Assembly (NCBI GenBank): GCA_002633005.1
Contig: NMRA01001172.1
Coordinates: 1 to 43,079, forward strand
Direction of reading: 5' to 3'
Origin: Phoronis australis
Lineage: Eukaryota; Phoronida; Phoronidae
Length of the DNA: 43,079 bases
Both the position numbers and the translations under genes were made by a program. Under the pieces are notes generated by a model. The model searched no databases. It was not told the origin of the DNA and saw nothing but the letters and a program-made list of their open reading frames with translations. This document shows positions 23,687-36,500 of this stretch, piece by piece (positions within the stretch are counted from its first letter, which is position 1; every line of letters starts with the position of its first letter).

Positions 23687-23976
23687 ATGAAAAGATGCGT
23701 TTGTGGAGGCTGTAGTAACAGCAACTTGACCGAGAACGTGACCAAATTTCCTTAAGACAGTTGCACAGATATGGGATCAGCTTGAGCGCCGTACGAGAGT
23801 GTTACGTCAGCGTGGAACGGGCGGGAACAAACTCTTTGTGGACACATTTCAAGGAATCGTGTTTCGACCAAACACAAAAGTGGCGTTACTATGACGAACA
23901 AACTGCTTCCATTCTAGGGCGTGTGATGCCAGGCCCTCATCCCCGGCCCAGATCAGTCGAGTGCTACGACACGTAG
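23687..23976 (+). pseudogene. Frame-broken THAP domain
   Basis: MKRCVCGGCSNSNLTENVTK, then FP and a stop at 23753-23755; in the +1 frame the text resumes (SVERAGTNSLWTHFKESCF) and ends at 23976. Together these give the THAP order CxxxC / FP / HF..SCF, but one frameshift separates the halves and the cysteine expected before HF is a tryptophan. Non-functional as assembled, unless the base calls are wrong; an N lies at 23578. Confidence 0.5.
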
Positions 23977-26900
23977 GCTTATGCATGTGTTTAGACCGTG
24001 CTAATTCGATCATGGCAATTGTGAATGCAAGTGACCCAGGTTTACTGTGGCCTTTGTCAGTGATTATTAAGTGTCTATTTTGTGAATATTGACCAACCTT
24101 TGGTTCATTTTGTGATAGCTCACATACGTCTTTGTTTGAGTAGCCCTACTGGATCATTACTGCAGTATTCATCGTCGAATTCATTGTCTGATTTCCGCTC
24201 TGTGATCTGCATAATAGTCGTCCAATTCTCGCTCATGTGGAGAATTTCTCGCTTTCACTGGTGACCGCGCTGATTCCCTAAGCCCCAGACAACTTTACGA
24301 TGCCTATTAAGCACGCCCTTTGTATTGAAGTAGTTCTGAGCTAATGAAGTGGAAAGGTAATCGCTAGCATTACTGTCTTAACAATGGTTGTTGTTAGTAC
24401 CCCCAATCTGGTTTTCTCTGACATTTGCAGAGTTACAGCCTGCAACTCTTTAGAGTAGTTTTAACTTGGTACATTATAAATATTACAAAATGACTAAAAA
24501 GGTTAACTCGTGTTTATCTTCACAAAGGGCCACTTCCCAAGGGAATGATAAGTTTCATATTGGTTTTCTTTATTTAATTTTTAATGCTGAGTCTGCCCAC
24601 TTGTTTTTTTTCTTACTGGGAACGGGTTGATAACTTTTTATCTAAATTTTGAGCTTGAAGTACCAAAACAGTGGTAGATTTTGATCGCCAGCTAAACTTA
24701 ATTAATTAAGTTCATTGTGAGCCCATCCCTAAACTTACCATATTACAGGTACACTAAACATTTTCACGTGTCATTAAAGTTTAATCTTTATTAGAACTCA
24801 AATCATAAAATATATACAAAAGTGCAAATATTGTGATAACCAAACTGAAGATTTGGCATCTCTGGACAATTTTGGTGGCACTGACTATATAACTAGTATG
24901 CTAGCTCTTTGTCAGTAATAAAAAATGAAAAGTGGGCACAACAACTGTTTCCTGATCAAAATCTGCTTAAACGAGATTGAAAGAATATTAAAAAATAAAG
25001 CCACTTGATGTGATATTGTTAACTCTGATCAACATTTGAATATCCACCGAGTATATCAATACGCGCAGTAGTTTATCTTCAATCGTACCCAATGGTTGTA
25101 GTTTTTAGATTATTAGTTCATCGATTTTTAAAAATCAAAAACTGTATTTGGTTGTTTTTTCCAGCTGAATAATACCGTCGTTTATAATGAAAATTAGTGG
25201 TCAATGCATTTTGAAAATTCGCCACTATGTACAGTCAGAGATGGCTAATACAGTTTATGGGTCTTGCTCTCATCGGGCAATGCGGTCATCACAACTGTAC
25301 CTGACTCCGCGCCGCGCTCTCTTTGATCCTGGTACAAGCTGCTCAGAAGGACGAGCGGCGAAAATTCCCGCTTATCTTTAGAAATGCGTGACTTCCTTGT
25401 AAGCGTATTATTCACGGTATGTCAAAATTGTCCTCGCCTTGTGATCTGGTGAGTTCCGCCATAGCAATTGATTGTCAAGTAACCAAACGTCTTGGCGATA
25501 AACTTGGGAATAACTAAAAAAATTTCAAAATGAAAAAAAAGTATTGCGATTATGTGGCACAAAAAGTGCTTATTTGGTTGAATTACGTGGTATTCATTTC
25601 ATATTAGCGAAGTGAAACCTCATAAACCAAGAAAATGCGTGTTGGTAACTTTTTATGACTGCCAGCTTCCTCCAATCGTCTGTACTATATGGCTGCCAAC
25701 TACGCAAACACCACGTGGCGAAGTTGGTACGTATAGACGTGATTGTGCTTGGAATTAGAAGCATATATCTTTGTAGTTAGAAGCACCAGTAGCTGCAACA
25801 ATCTTGTTGTTGTTCGTCTGTATCCTACTGTCTGTAACAGTTAGGCTGGGACTGAGCCTTTTCCGCTTCACCCTTTCTGGTCATTTTCGGACACGGTAGG
25901 TAATTGACATTGTCAAGCTTTACTTATCAATGAACAAAGTTAATTAAAATTACAAAAAAACATTTTTAACATTTTTTACATTCACTAGCAGACACCATAA
26001 ACCAACAGTAAAACTGAACTGATGACCAGGAACAATGTCACGGTTAATATTGTCTATTTTCCAAGTCACTGATATTCACCCTGACGGGTATCTGTAAATC
26101 ATAATTAGTTTCCCGATAATTACTCATACAGTAAGTGAATAATGATAAGCGTGATAAATAAAACCCCACGTGGCAAGAAGGTGTTGATTGCACAGCTGTC
26201 GCAAAAAGCATGCATTTGATGTCTACTTTTTATGAAAGGCAATTGTAATATTTGTACTGAATAGAGAGAAATGAAGAAAAGAGAGTCGTTCAAAGACGTT
26301 CAGAAAATTTTTGGATTGGCCACGAAGCATAAGTTTAATAGTCAGAGCGGCCAAGACCCGTAGATCTGTCCATGGACGGACATCCTGTATGGCTTGGGCA
26401 CAGTGACACCACTTGGATTCTGAACTATACACCATTGCATTACCATGATGGGTGAAAACAAGAACTCCCGGTGAAATGATGTTCTCACAAAACCCGTGAA
26501 TGTTGTTCACGAAAAAGTTATACTGGGAACAGCACAGCGATTTTCGACGAGTTTCGCTACCGCTACTTTGAATGCCAGCAAAGGTAGGTGTAGCAGACGA
26601 ATGTAAACGGTACTGATTCCTGAGAATACGTGCATATCAGCTGGAATGATTGTTGTACAAAATACAAACACAAAACTAGGACTGATGCAGTCTCCACTTA
26701 AAAGTCGTCCATTCAAGTTTGAACAATTTCACGTTAATGCAAAAGTACTAAACGATATAGGTCCAATCCATAACAATCAATGCTAGTGATAGGGGTCGAA
26801 TGTCGGCTTAGCTTCATCTTTGACCTCTGTTTCATTCATTCATTGATTTGTTGTTTCAGTTCCGGGGACCCGTCATGAGTGGTTTGGAGACCGGATATGC

Positions 26901-27179
26901 TGAGTGCGTGCTCAACCAACGCATTATTGACGACTGCTCGTATGTACGTCCATCACTTGGGCTCACTGGATCCAGCATGATTACATTTGATTGGACAACG
27001 AAACAGACGGTTTTATAGGTATATGAGCGGTGACACGAGAGGAAACACTGGACTGTGAAATCAAGCTTACACTGCTCTCACGTCTCGTGAGATTATCCTG
27101 GAGTGGTTTCGTTGCTCGAGAAAAGATGAATACAATTCTCACCTACACGCCACTTGAACGTGCGCCTTGGAGATTAGTG
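23977..27179. other. No clear gene
   Basis: AT-rich sequence downstream of the receptor on the - strand; the only notable item is the doubtful coding segment at 26223-26716. Confidence 0.5.
26223..26716 (-). other. Possible decayed coding segment, unassigned
   Basis: Two overlapping open frames on the - strand (26716-26507 and 26510-26223) could be one sequence split by a frameshift, with text such as AFKVAVAKLVENRC, then ENIISPGVLVFTHHGNAMVY. I considered a VWA-like domain and a transposase but could not place it. Confidence 0.2.
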
Positions 27180-27583
27180 CTAGGCATCGAGATTCTCCTG
27201 ACCTGGTTGTCTTCTGTCATGTGTCTCACCAGTGTTGCGATTAATGGTACTACTTCCATCATCATAGTACTGTCCATAGTCCAAAGGTTGATAGTGTGGT
27301 CCATGATCGTCCTGTCTATCTGTTTTCTGATACACAGGCTGGTCCAAGATAGAGTACTCAGCCCGCGCAGTGTCTCCAGGATTCGAAAGCCTCTGGTATA
27401 ATGGCGGCTGTATGGAAGAATACATCCCTTGTTGGCCAGCTTGAGACCTGTCCAGTTGGTGATACCCTGGGTCACGCAGTCGAGTGTAGTCTCCCTGGTT
27501 CGTTCTCTGAAACTCTGCCTCTTCGTAAGGAGCCATGTCAGCTATTTTTTCCATCATACGTTTACTTGGGCCAAGTGGTATAC
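27180..27583 (-). CDS. Receptor last exon: end of SAM domain and tyrosine-repeat tail
   Basis: 404 bp, acceptor attccag. IPLGPSKRMMEKIADM completes the SAM domain. The tail carries YTRL, YHQL, YSSI, YQRL, YSIL, YQKT and YQPL at residues 707, 715, 729, 737, 751, 759 and 772, then YGQYYDD, and ends in TAG at 27180-27182. No polyadenylation signal was recognised just downstream. Confidence 0.88.
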
Positions 27584-30500
27584 CTGGAATGGACAAAGAT
27601 GTGCATTTTGAATTAAACACGACACATTGAACTGGTAGGAATAATTTTCATGATAAAAATAAATACACAAACACGGTAACGGTTATCAAAGTAGCTGTGG
27701 GTAATCCAACACAAGAGGTAAACGGAACTTATTGCATACTCATTAGCACCAGTTTTCATGTAAAAGGGTGCTTTTTCGAACAAAGGTTCCTACGAAAAAG
27801 GTATCATTTAGTCATGATTTCTTTAAAAAGTGGTTCACTTTAGGAGTTGGTGAAACTCTACACAAAAAATACAACATATCCCTTTTCCAGCTACACACAC
27901 ACGCACGTACGCACGACGCACACAAACACACACAGGTCTGAAACAACTTTTACTTGAAAAACACATATTGTCTTACTTTTACATGGCATCCCCTTTTGTT
28001 TTTTTTTTCACCTACCCCCACTGTCCCTACCTAAAGTCCCTGTGAGATCTTCCAGGGTCAGTTTAGCCAGAATGTTACTTGTGATCAGTTCCCGTTGGAA
28101 TATAGGTACATATCGCTCAAAGCCCAATCTTTCCAGGAATTCTCTCACATCGTCATCTACAGAAAATTTAATGACAATGGCAATATACATCTGTAAACGA
28201 ACAAATGGGAACAAGTGACTGACACCATTCCAATGCCCCTGAAAAACATTTTCTGCTAGATCTGTCTTCTGGGTTCACATTAGCTAGATAATTCATCTGA
28301 AACCCCAAAATTTAAGTAAAAGAAATTATGATATCACGGAATGAATCTTGTTTCCGTGGGATTCCAGATAACATTCTGGGCTCAGCTATTCAGTTACAAA
28401 TAGGGGTAATTAAACACCCGTTCTTCCCAGTCAGAATTAGATTTTTTTTGCTAAGCCGAGTTTACTTACACAGGTTATTTGGAACAGTTGTATAAATAAG
28501 ATCAGGTTTCACTAAGAACTACTTCCACTGACCTTTCACTGCAAAATTCTAATCCACTATGCAGACTAGTTACCCCCTCCAAACCCAAAATGAGAAGGAA
28601 TTTATTGCACTGGATTGAACTGTTATCTTTTAACAAATATTAACAGTTTACTTTGTCACTAATAATTTAGATACTCAACAAATACAAACATGTAGAAAAC
28701 TATCTTATTGGTGACATTATTAGTGTGCACTGTACGATGGTCAGCAAACACCACATAAAAATGACCATTGATGCAATCTTGGCTTAAAAATACAAATTTG
28801 ATAATTAGTTTTGAGCCAAATAACTGAAAAGTTATCATACCCAATGTTTCTTCTGGTTCAAAAGCTCTGTTGGCGACATTTTTAAATCCTTGCCGATCCA
28901 CTAAATGATTGTTCACCAAGAGATCTGGGTTATTATGCTGCAATTAAACAAAAGAGACCTATTGGGTTGAGTTTCAACTAAGGGTGCACATGTCGAGGAT
29001 GAAGAAAATGTGAAGCCTACAAGAGAGAAAGAGTTAACTTAGAGTCTAAAACAATCCAGTGCAAGGGTCCATTGCGTGAAAAAGCGACTTACAACTTAAA
29101 ATAGAAATTTGGTCTTATGCTACCCATAACTATTCCTGAAAAATAATGAAAAACTCACTTTATGAAAAGAACGAAATGTATGACAGTATATCCATAATTG
29201 CTACATGCTGAGAAAATTTGTGCAAATTATTTGCAGGCAATGATGTGCTGATAATTGCAGGTCTAACCCTTTATCCCATACGCGTTGAATCAGTCAAGTG
29301 CAATACGACCATATGATATTGTTTTGCGTATTCCCCTCCCGCACTACTGCAATAGTGTCCTCTGACATGAAAAGTTCAAAATGTAGGTCAATGACGACAC
29401 GACTTCGTTAGCCGGTTCGATCAACAAACTTTCCGAAATTAATTTAAAGTAATAACATTGCAGCAGTATAAGTAACTGTCAACATGCGAACAGGTCCCAA
29501 AGGAAAAATCTGAAACAAAACTGTTAATTATATAGGACACTTCTGTCTCAGTTTTCAATTGCTAAATATTATATTGTCTGCAACTCAGGCGCCGATTTTT
29601 GCGGTATATGCAATAACAAATATTGTTGCTTTTTAACTTTATCAGGAAATGTTACAAGTTCAGTGCACAATTACGACTGTTTTCATTTTTGTTGTCTCTT
29701 TCAAGTCATAAATCGTTACATTCAAAACTGTTTCTTTTACGAGACAAAAATTGGAAACTAACGCGCAACTACATACATATAGGTTACGATCCGCCACGTG
29801 AACAGTCTGGGTGAAGTATTTAAAAATTTGTCGCAAAAATGAAGGAACCTTTGGAATTCGAAGCGTGTGATTGGAATACATACAAAACGTACGTCGATCG
29901 GCGTAGATGCAGTAATATCTCACTCGGCATTATTCCGCGGTATATAACTTCATATTACTTCATCTACGCCACTCTAGGTGTGTTTGTGTTTTTATTCGAT
30001 AACTGTAAAGTGAATTGGAAGGATATGAACAAATTGCTGCCTCAAGTCTTACGTCACTTTTCATGGGATAGTAAATAGAATCAACTGACACATTTTACCC
30101 AACTTTCGTGTTTTTAAAAGACATTTTGAAATAGTTGGAATACGAAAAACACCCAAAGATTCACAGGAAAACCATTAGACTATCAGGGATTAATACATCC
30201 AATATATCATATTCATAGAACAAAGCGCCTACGTTTTATTAAGATTCTCAGTGAGCACGGTATGTTAGTCAGAACTGTTCTCATTTAAAGTGGCAATTAA
30301 GTCCCCTTTCATTCCAACCAATTAATTTAGACCTCTTGCTGTTATGTGACAGGTCTCAAAATATTCCTTCGTCAAAATAGAGGTGATTTCTGGGTTGGAA
30401 AAAACTGGTGGTTTGCTATTACAGAACAATCTCTAGAAGTTGACCTTCCATGGCGTGTCACTTTATTTGCCAAGCAATGTCTCGCGAAATAATGAACGGT

Positions 30501-33500
30501 CTATATTTTTGAAAGATCAAAAATCATTTCTCTTCTGAGTAAGGAAAAATCAATGCCAATTTTATATCCGTAAGTGGTCTAAATCAGAAGTTCATTTCTT
30601 CTGTAGCTTGACCGCTGCTTGCACCCTACTACCAATACATTTCCCCTATGCAACTTGCCACTTTTCACTTGAAACCAATCTCCAGCATACCCGCCAGCTT
30701 TGGCCTACTCAGGTGTTTTATCAAACATTCCAGTGACCCTTCCACACATCAATTTAGGCCAAGACTTGAATCGTGTGCAACCCTCACTAAAACTCCGGTC
30801 TGGGCCTATGAAGCCATTGGAACACACCGAACGTTTTCGCGAAATTTGTTCTTGTTGTAAATCATTCACAAAGCAAAGAAAGCATCATAAGTTCAATTAA
30901 AGAGAAGAAAGTAAATTTTCAGCATGGAAGTGAAATGGAAGATCCCTTGCACTGAATTACGATTTACGGGAAAAAATAAACGATTCTCCAGCACTGGCCC
31001 TTCCAAAGAGCTTTGTGGTGGTTTGAGTTAGCGTAAAACTTTAAACAATTTTGTCTTCAAACTCTGGAAAGGGTTTTAATGAAGAATTCAGTTTTTATGA
31101 CATGCGGCATCAAAAACAGCCTGCGCTGCATGTAATTTTGGCAGTGCTATCACTGGCATCTATCCCTTTTCCATTATCCCGCAAGACATGGGAATACCAT
31201 TTGCAAACCGAGGATTGCAATTTGTCAAGGCAACAACTCGTGTCAAAGAAAAGAAGTTTGTCAGAAATTCCATCTACGTGCTTTGGTACCTGGTTATTCA
31301 AATCCTAACAAGTTAGAAGCATTCCATTTTGCCTACTGCAAAATGAGATGCGCTGCCTAATGGTGCTCACATTTCCATTGGAGGAGCCAACGTCGTCTGC
31401 CCGAGCTTTGTAGTGTACCGTTGAAGCACTGTTCTTGTTTCCCGATCCAGCATACGCTGATCCACGGTTGCTACGGAACAAATAGGAAATGAAGCAACAC
31501 TGGCGTTTACAAAAATGAGGCATCATGAATCAGTCCTAAAATGGAAAAACAATATAATCTTTACATTCTTTTAACGGGATCATATTAGCTACCCACAAGA
31601 ACAATTATATTGGATTGTTTGAAACAAAATCATGTTCATTTTTATCTTACAGAACAAAAATGCATAATTTAAGGTTACGTAGGACCTTTTCCACTTGTTT
31701 GTGTATTTATGCAAATTTACAAAACTATAGATTTTAACTCATTATCAGTTAGAATGATATAACGTATCAACAAGAAAAATTTCATTGTATTGCTTAAAAC
31801 ATAATTGTTTTCATTCTTCTCTCCTAAAGCAACAATGCATTGTACAAGGTTATGTAATAAGTCCTCATCGACATGTCTGGAGTGTGCATTTTAACCAAAT
31901 TAAGTATAAAAAGCCTGTAGACTTTGATTTTTGACTTAATACCAAGAATTTAATGTTGAATGGGTCTTGTGACCATATTTTCGGTAAAATTTACTAAAAA
32001 GGTAAACCCATAGCATGATAAAATTTCGTTGAGAAGAAAAGTTCAAAATGAAATATAAAAAACATTGTTTCAGTTTCTGAACTTATCATTTCTTTCGCTT
32101 TTTTGCAATTTTTGATTTTTTTTCACATAAATCAAATGTCCTATTTCTTACCATTGGAAGATCTAGCATATTCTGAAGGGACCCAATTTCTGAGGCAAAC
32201 TGTTTGTGCCAACCCTAAAAACAGCATCCATCTTTGGTCACTCTCAACTTAGGGACTGACCTGTGAATTTTACTAAATGTACCTTGAGGCAAGTACATTT
32301 CAGATGTTGATGAATGATAATCAACTTACCTCGTAAATGTGGGACACGGGCGACGTTTGATGACACACACAACAATCACCACTGCCAAAACTAATAAAAA
32401 ACTGCCAACGGAGACACCAACAATCAGTCCATCGGATTGACCTGACTCATTGCCACCTGAAAATAATAAAGTACTTTGTAATTCACCACATACCACATCT
32501 GACAGGGCTGCTATTGCGATGCCACAGCTGCTTCTGAAATTCGCTTCAGTTGTAGTTGCAGATTCATTGAACTGTTCAGCAACTGTGTGGAATGCACTGT
32601 GACAGCCAATACAAACGCAAATCACGCCCTCTGGTTCCCGGTCTTGCCAAACATGGCCGTAAATCTCCTGTGTGAGAGTTTTCTGGTAAATCGGCCAAGA
32701 CAGAAAAAGACGGCCTGTTTCAAGACAACCTGGGTGAAAACGACGACTAAACGAAGGTTTCTGGTTAACAAATTTTATTGAAATCTACAATCCGTTGCTT
32801 TGGTTCGACATATTCAGACATAACTTGAAATTAGAGACTATTGCCGTCAATTTCTACCATAAATATCACAATGATGATTGGCAAATACTGGCAACCATGT
32901 TTTTGGGGGAACACCTACCTGTTCTGTGATGTCCGGATGACCAATATGCAATCCCCCGCATATGGCATGTGTCGAGAAATATTGCATCCAGCGCTAACAG
33001 CCTCGGATATGGAGTCCTAGTATTTGAAATAAAAATTCAAGGACCCAAAGTTCAAAGGATTTGCCATACCTGTAATGCTAGTTGTCGACTCGGAAGTTGA
33101 ATCGGCATTCTCTAAGTGTATTCAACAGGGCAGCCAATTTGAAATAGAAAATACACAAAATTCTAGGACTGATTCATGTGCGCACCCAGCCTAAAAACGA
33201 GGGCTCGAATTTTTGAGAATGTGGACCTTTTACTGAAAAAGAAAAAATGGGGTATGTTCAGAGCTATGAATTGTATATTCGCCGAATTTAGGTAGGTCCT
33301 ACCTTTTTAGTGGACTTTTTCTCGTTTCTACTTTTTCGGATTTTTTGTTTCTCTGAGGCGGACCTGCTTGCCCACTTCGCCAAATGAGGGCTCTTTCGAG
33401 CCACCCGGGTCATCAATGCCATTGAACATGCAAACATGTAAAGTGAAGCGCAAACGTTCTCAAATTGTTCCGTCAGCCAGTCACGTGCACAGCATTTGTT

Positions 33501-36500
33501 ACTTGGGCTGTGAGCCAGACCGGGAGTTATGCTGAGAGTGACAGGATTGGTGAATAGTTGTGAATTCGTAATTGTTCGTTTATTCTTCCATTGCCATTGT
33601 TTTAATGTTGTTTTTTGCATTTTTGTGCATTTTTGTTGTTATGGGAATTTCAAACTGAATGAGCATGGGGAGTTATAAAATTTGAAAAGGACTCAAAAAT
33701 TGAAAAGGACTCAAAATTTGGCTGTCCTCTGAGTCCCAAGTACTCGATGAAAAACAATTCTAGCGCCAAAGCTGAATCGTACAATGTGTGTCTGTATGCC
33801 AGTATTATAAAGCTCACTACCTTAAGATTTTTGGCAAAAAGTCGCACGACTAACAGGTTACGCTATAACAAAGTTACAAGAAATATTTTTTGTCAAATAC
33901 ATAACATTAAGAAGTTGTCAGGAATAGACATCAGCTCACCTTTAAAACTGAAAGCCTGTGTAGCACTTGAAATGATTTTTTTCGACATGGACTGTCTTGA
34001 TACATCGCAGCGAAACACTGCCCCAGTGTCCTTTTCGTTAGCAACAAATGTGTGATTGAACACAATTCTGCCCACTTTGCTTCCATCTGTTTTAGTTTCA
34101 ATTATCTGGAATTGCTCTTGAGGTTGTCCCTGTATATCCCATACAACTCCATTTTTTCGTTTCCATGACAACATTCCGGGAGGTGAGCCCACATTGCCAG
34201 TGCACGTCATGACTATAGTATCGCCATCAGTCAGGTGTGTCTTAGCAGGTTCAAAGGTGACAGTAGGGACTTCTGGCTCAACTGAAAGTTAATGTGGAAA
34301 GAACTACGAAAACATCAGCAGAAAATGACATCAACATATCATTAGCATAAATATGTGATTCTTAAAGAACCCCGTATTTAGATCATTCATTCTTTTACAA
34401 GTAGGCAGTAACATGCCACTAGATAACACCAAGAAAACAACTATTTTCACTTCAGAAACGTTCTTACAGCATTACATCATTCATCAACAATTCACCACCC
34501 TTTTGAACGACATGTTTTATATCCTGTGATAATGTTATCACAAAACCTTAGTTTTGAATTAGATTTTTACAGTCATGAACTCCTTTTCAACTTGCTCCTT
34601 GGCAAAAACAAGTGTAATTCCCGGGATTTAAAGGAAATGGGTATTTCATTTATTTGCTGGACCTTAAAATCGTTTAAATTTACATCACAGTAAGGAGTAA
34701 GTTGAGTGTGGTCAAAATAAAAGTTTTTTTTCTACGGCACACTGTTTTATTGCCACTACAAAGATCTCACTTACTATTAATTTCTACGTCTACTTCATCT
34801 GAATGTGAACTACTAACACCCGAAGCCTCCAGTTCAATCTCACACTTGTACTTTCCTTTGTCAGCAGTGGCCACATTCATAATCACTAGACCAGCGTTGC
34901 CATCTGGTCCGCCTGTATCATCCTTAGCGTTGCCAAGGAAGGCACCCTTCTTGGATACACCCGGTTTATCTCCTGTATACACTTGATACCACATAACCTC
35001 CTGCTTAGTACCACCTGAAACCCAACTCTGTTTAAAGATCTTCACGTCATCCTTGAACCATTCTATAAGTTGCACTGCCCCGCCTGAGATCAAAGTATAC
35101 TGACACAACAAGGTCAGGTTAGATCCTATCTTCGCATACACAGGTGAATTATTTACAATATTCACGTTGTTCTCTTGGCTGGAGACGAGCAAGCCTGGAA
35201 GTACAAGTAAAAGTTGCTCTAACTAACATAAAACAGTGTGTTATTTAATGGGCAGATATATCCAAACTAAGCAAATTTTCTCAAAACATAATTTCTAGAT
35301 AGCTGCCACACCTTACAGTTTACGGTATATCATAGGCCTGCTGAACCCAAAGAAGCTGTTAGAACAACTAATCCGCTCACCTTTCACTTTGAAAGTCCGT
35401 GTAGCACTGGAAATGATTTCTTGCGACATTGACTGTCTTGATGCATCGCAGCGAAACACTGCCCCATCGTCGTTGTTGCTTGTAAAAAATGTGTGATTGA
35501 ACACAATTCTGCCAACTTGACTGCCATCTGTTTTATTTTCGATTATCTTGAATTGCTCTTGAGGTTTTCCTTGTATGTCCCACGTGACTCTAGATTTTCG
35601 TTTCCATGACAACATTCCGGGAGGTGACCCCAAATTGCCAGTGCACGTCATGACTATAGTGTCACCATCAACCAAGTCTGTCTTATCAGGTTCAAAGGTG
35701 ACAGTAGGGTCTTCTGGCACAACTGAAAGTTGAAGTGGAAAAACTCCCAAAACATCAATACAAAACGACAGTAACCCATCATTAACAGGAACAAGTGATT
35801 TCCAAAGAACATAGATGTTAGATCATTCATTCTTTACAACTAGGCAATAACATGCCACCTGATTACACCTAGAAAACAACAGTTGCATATTAACAACGTT
35901 CTTACAGCATTACGTTTCTCATCAACAATTTACGACCCTTTTGAACAAGACATTTTATATCCCGGGATAATATAACTGTATAAATAAGTGATAACCTCAA
36001 TTTCCGTCACAAAAACAACTTTTGAATTCGATCACTTGCTGTCATGAAATCGTTCTCAAGTTGCTCCTAATGGTCAAAATAGGTATCATATCTGGTCTTC
36101 AAACAACTGTCAGTATTTTTGCTGGACCATAAAATCGCTAAATTCACATTACAGTACGCTGTAAGTTGAGCGCGGTCTCAGTCAAAAAATATTTTTTATA
36201 GAACGCGGGTTTATAAAGCCGCTACAAAGCTCTCACTTACTATTAATTTCTACGACCACATCATCAGAAGGTGAATAGGAAGTGCCCGAAGCCTCCAGTT
36301 CAATCTCACACTTGTACTTTCCCTTGTCATCATTGTCCATATTCATAATCACCATAGTGGCATTACCATCTGGTCTGCCTGGCCCATTCTTAGCGTTGCC
36401 GAGGAACGCACCCTTCGCGGATACACCCGGTCCCCCTGTTGCATATCTATTATACCACCTTATTTTTTGTTGAGTTGCACTTGAATACCAACTCTGTTTA

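Noticed and set aside
27030-27616. Several + strand frames at the receptor's last exon
   Set aside because: They are antisense shadows of the SAM/tyrosine-tail exon.
30648-30900. Two overlapping + strand frames in a receptor intron
   Set aside because: No family match, two competing frames and no splice or promoter support.
31051-31308. 85-codon + strand frame
   Set aside because: No recognisable domain, and it overlaps an equally long antisense frame.
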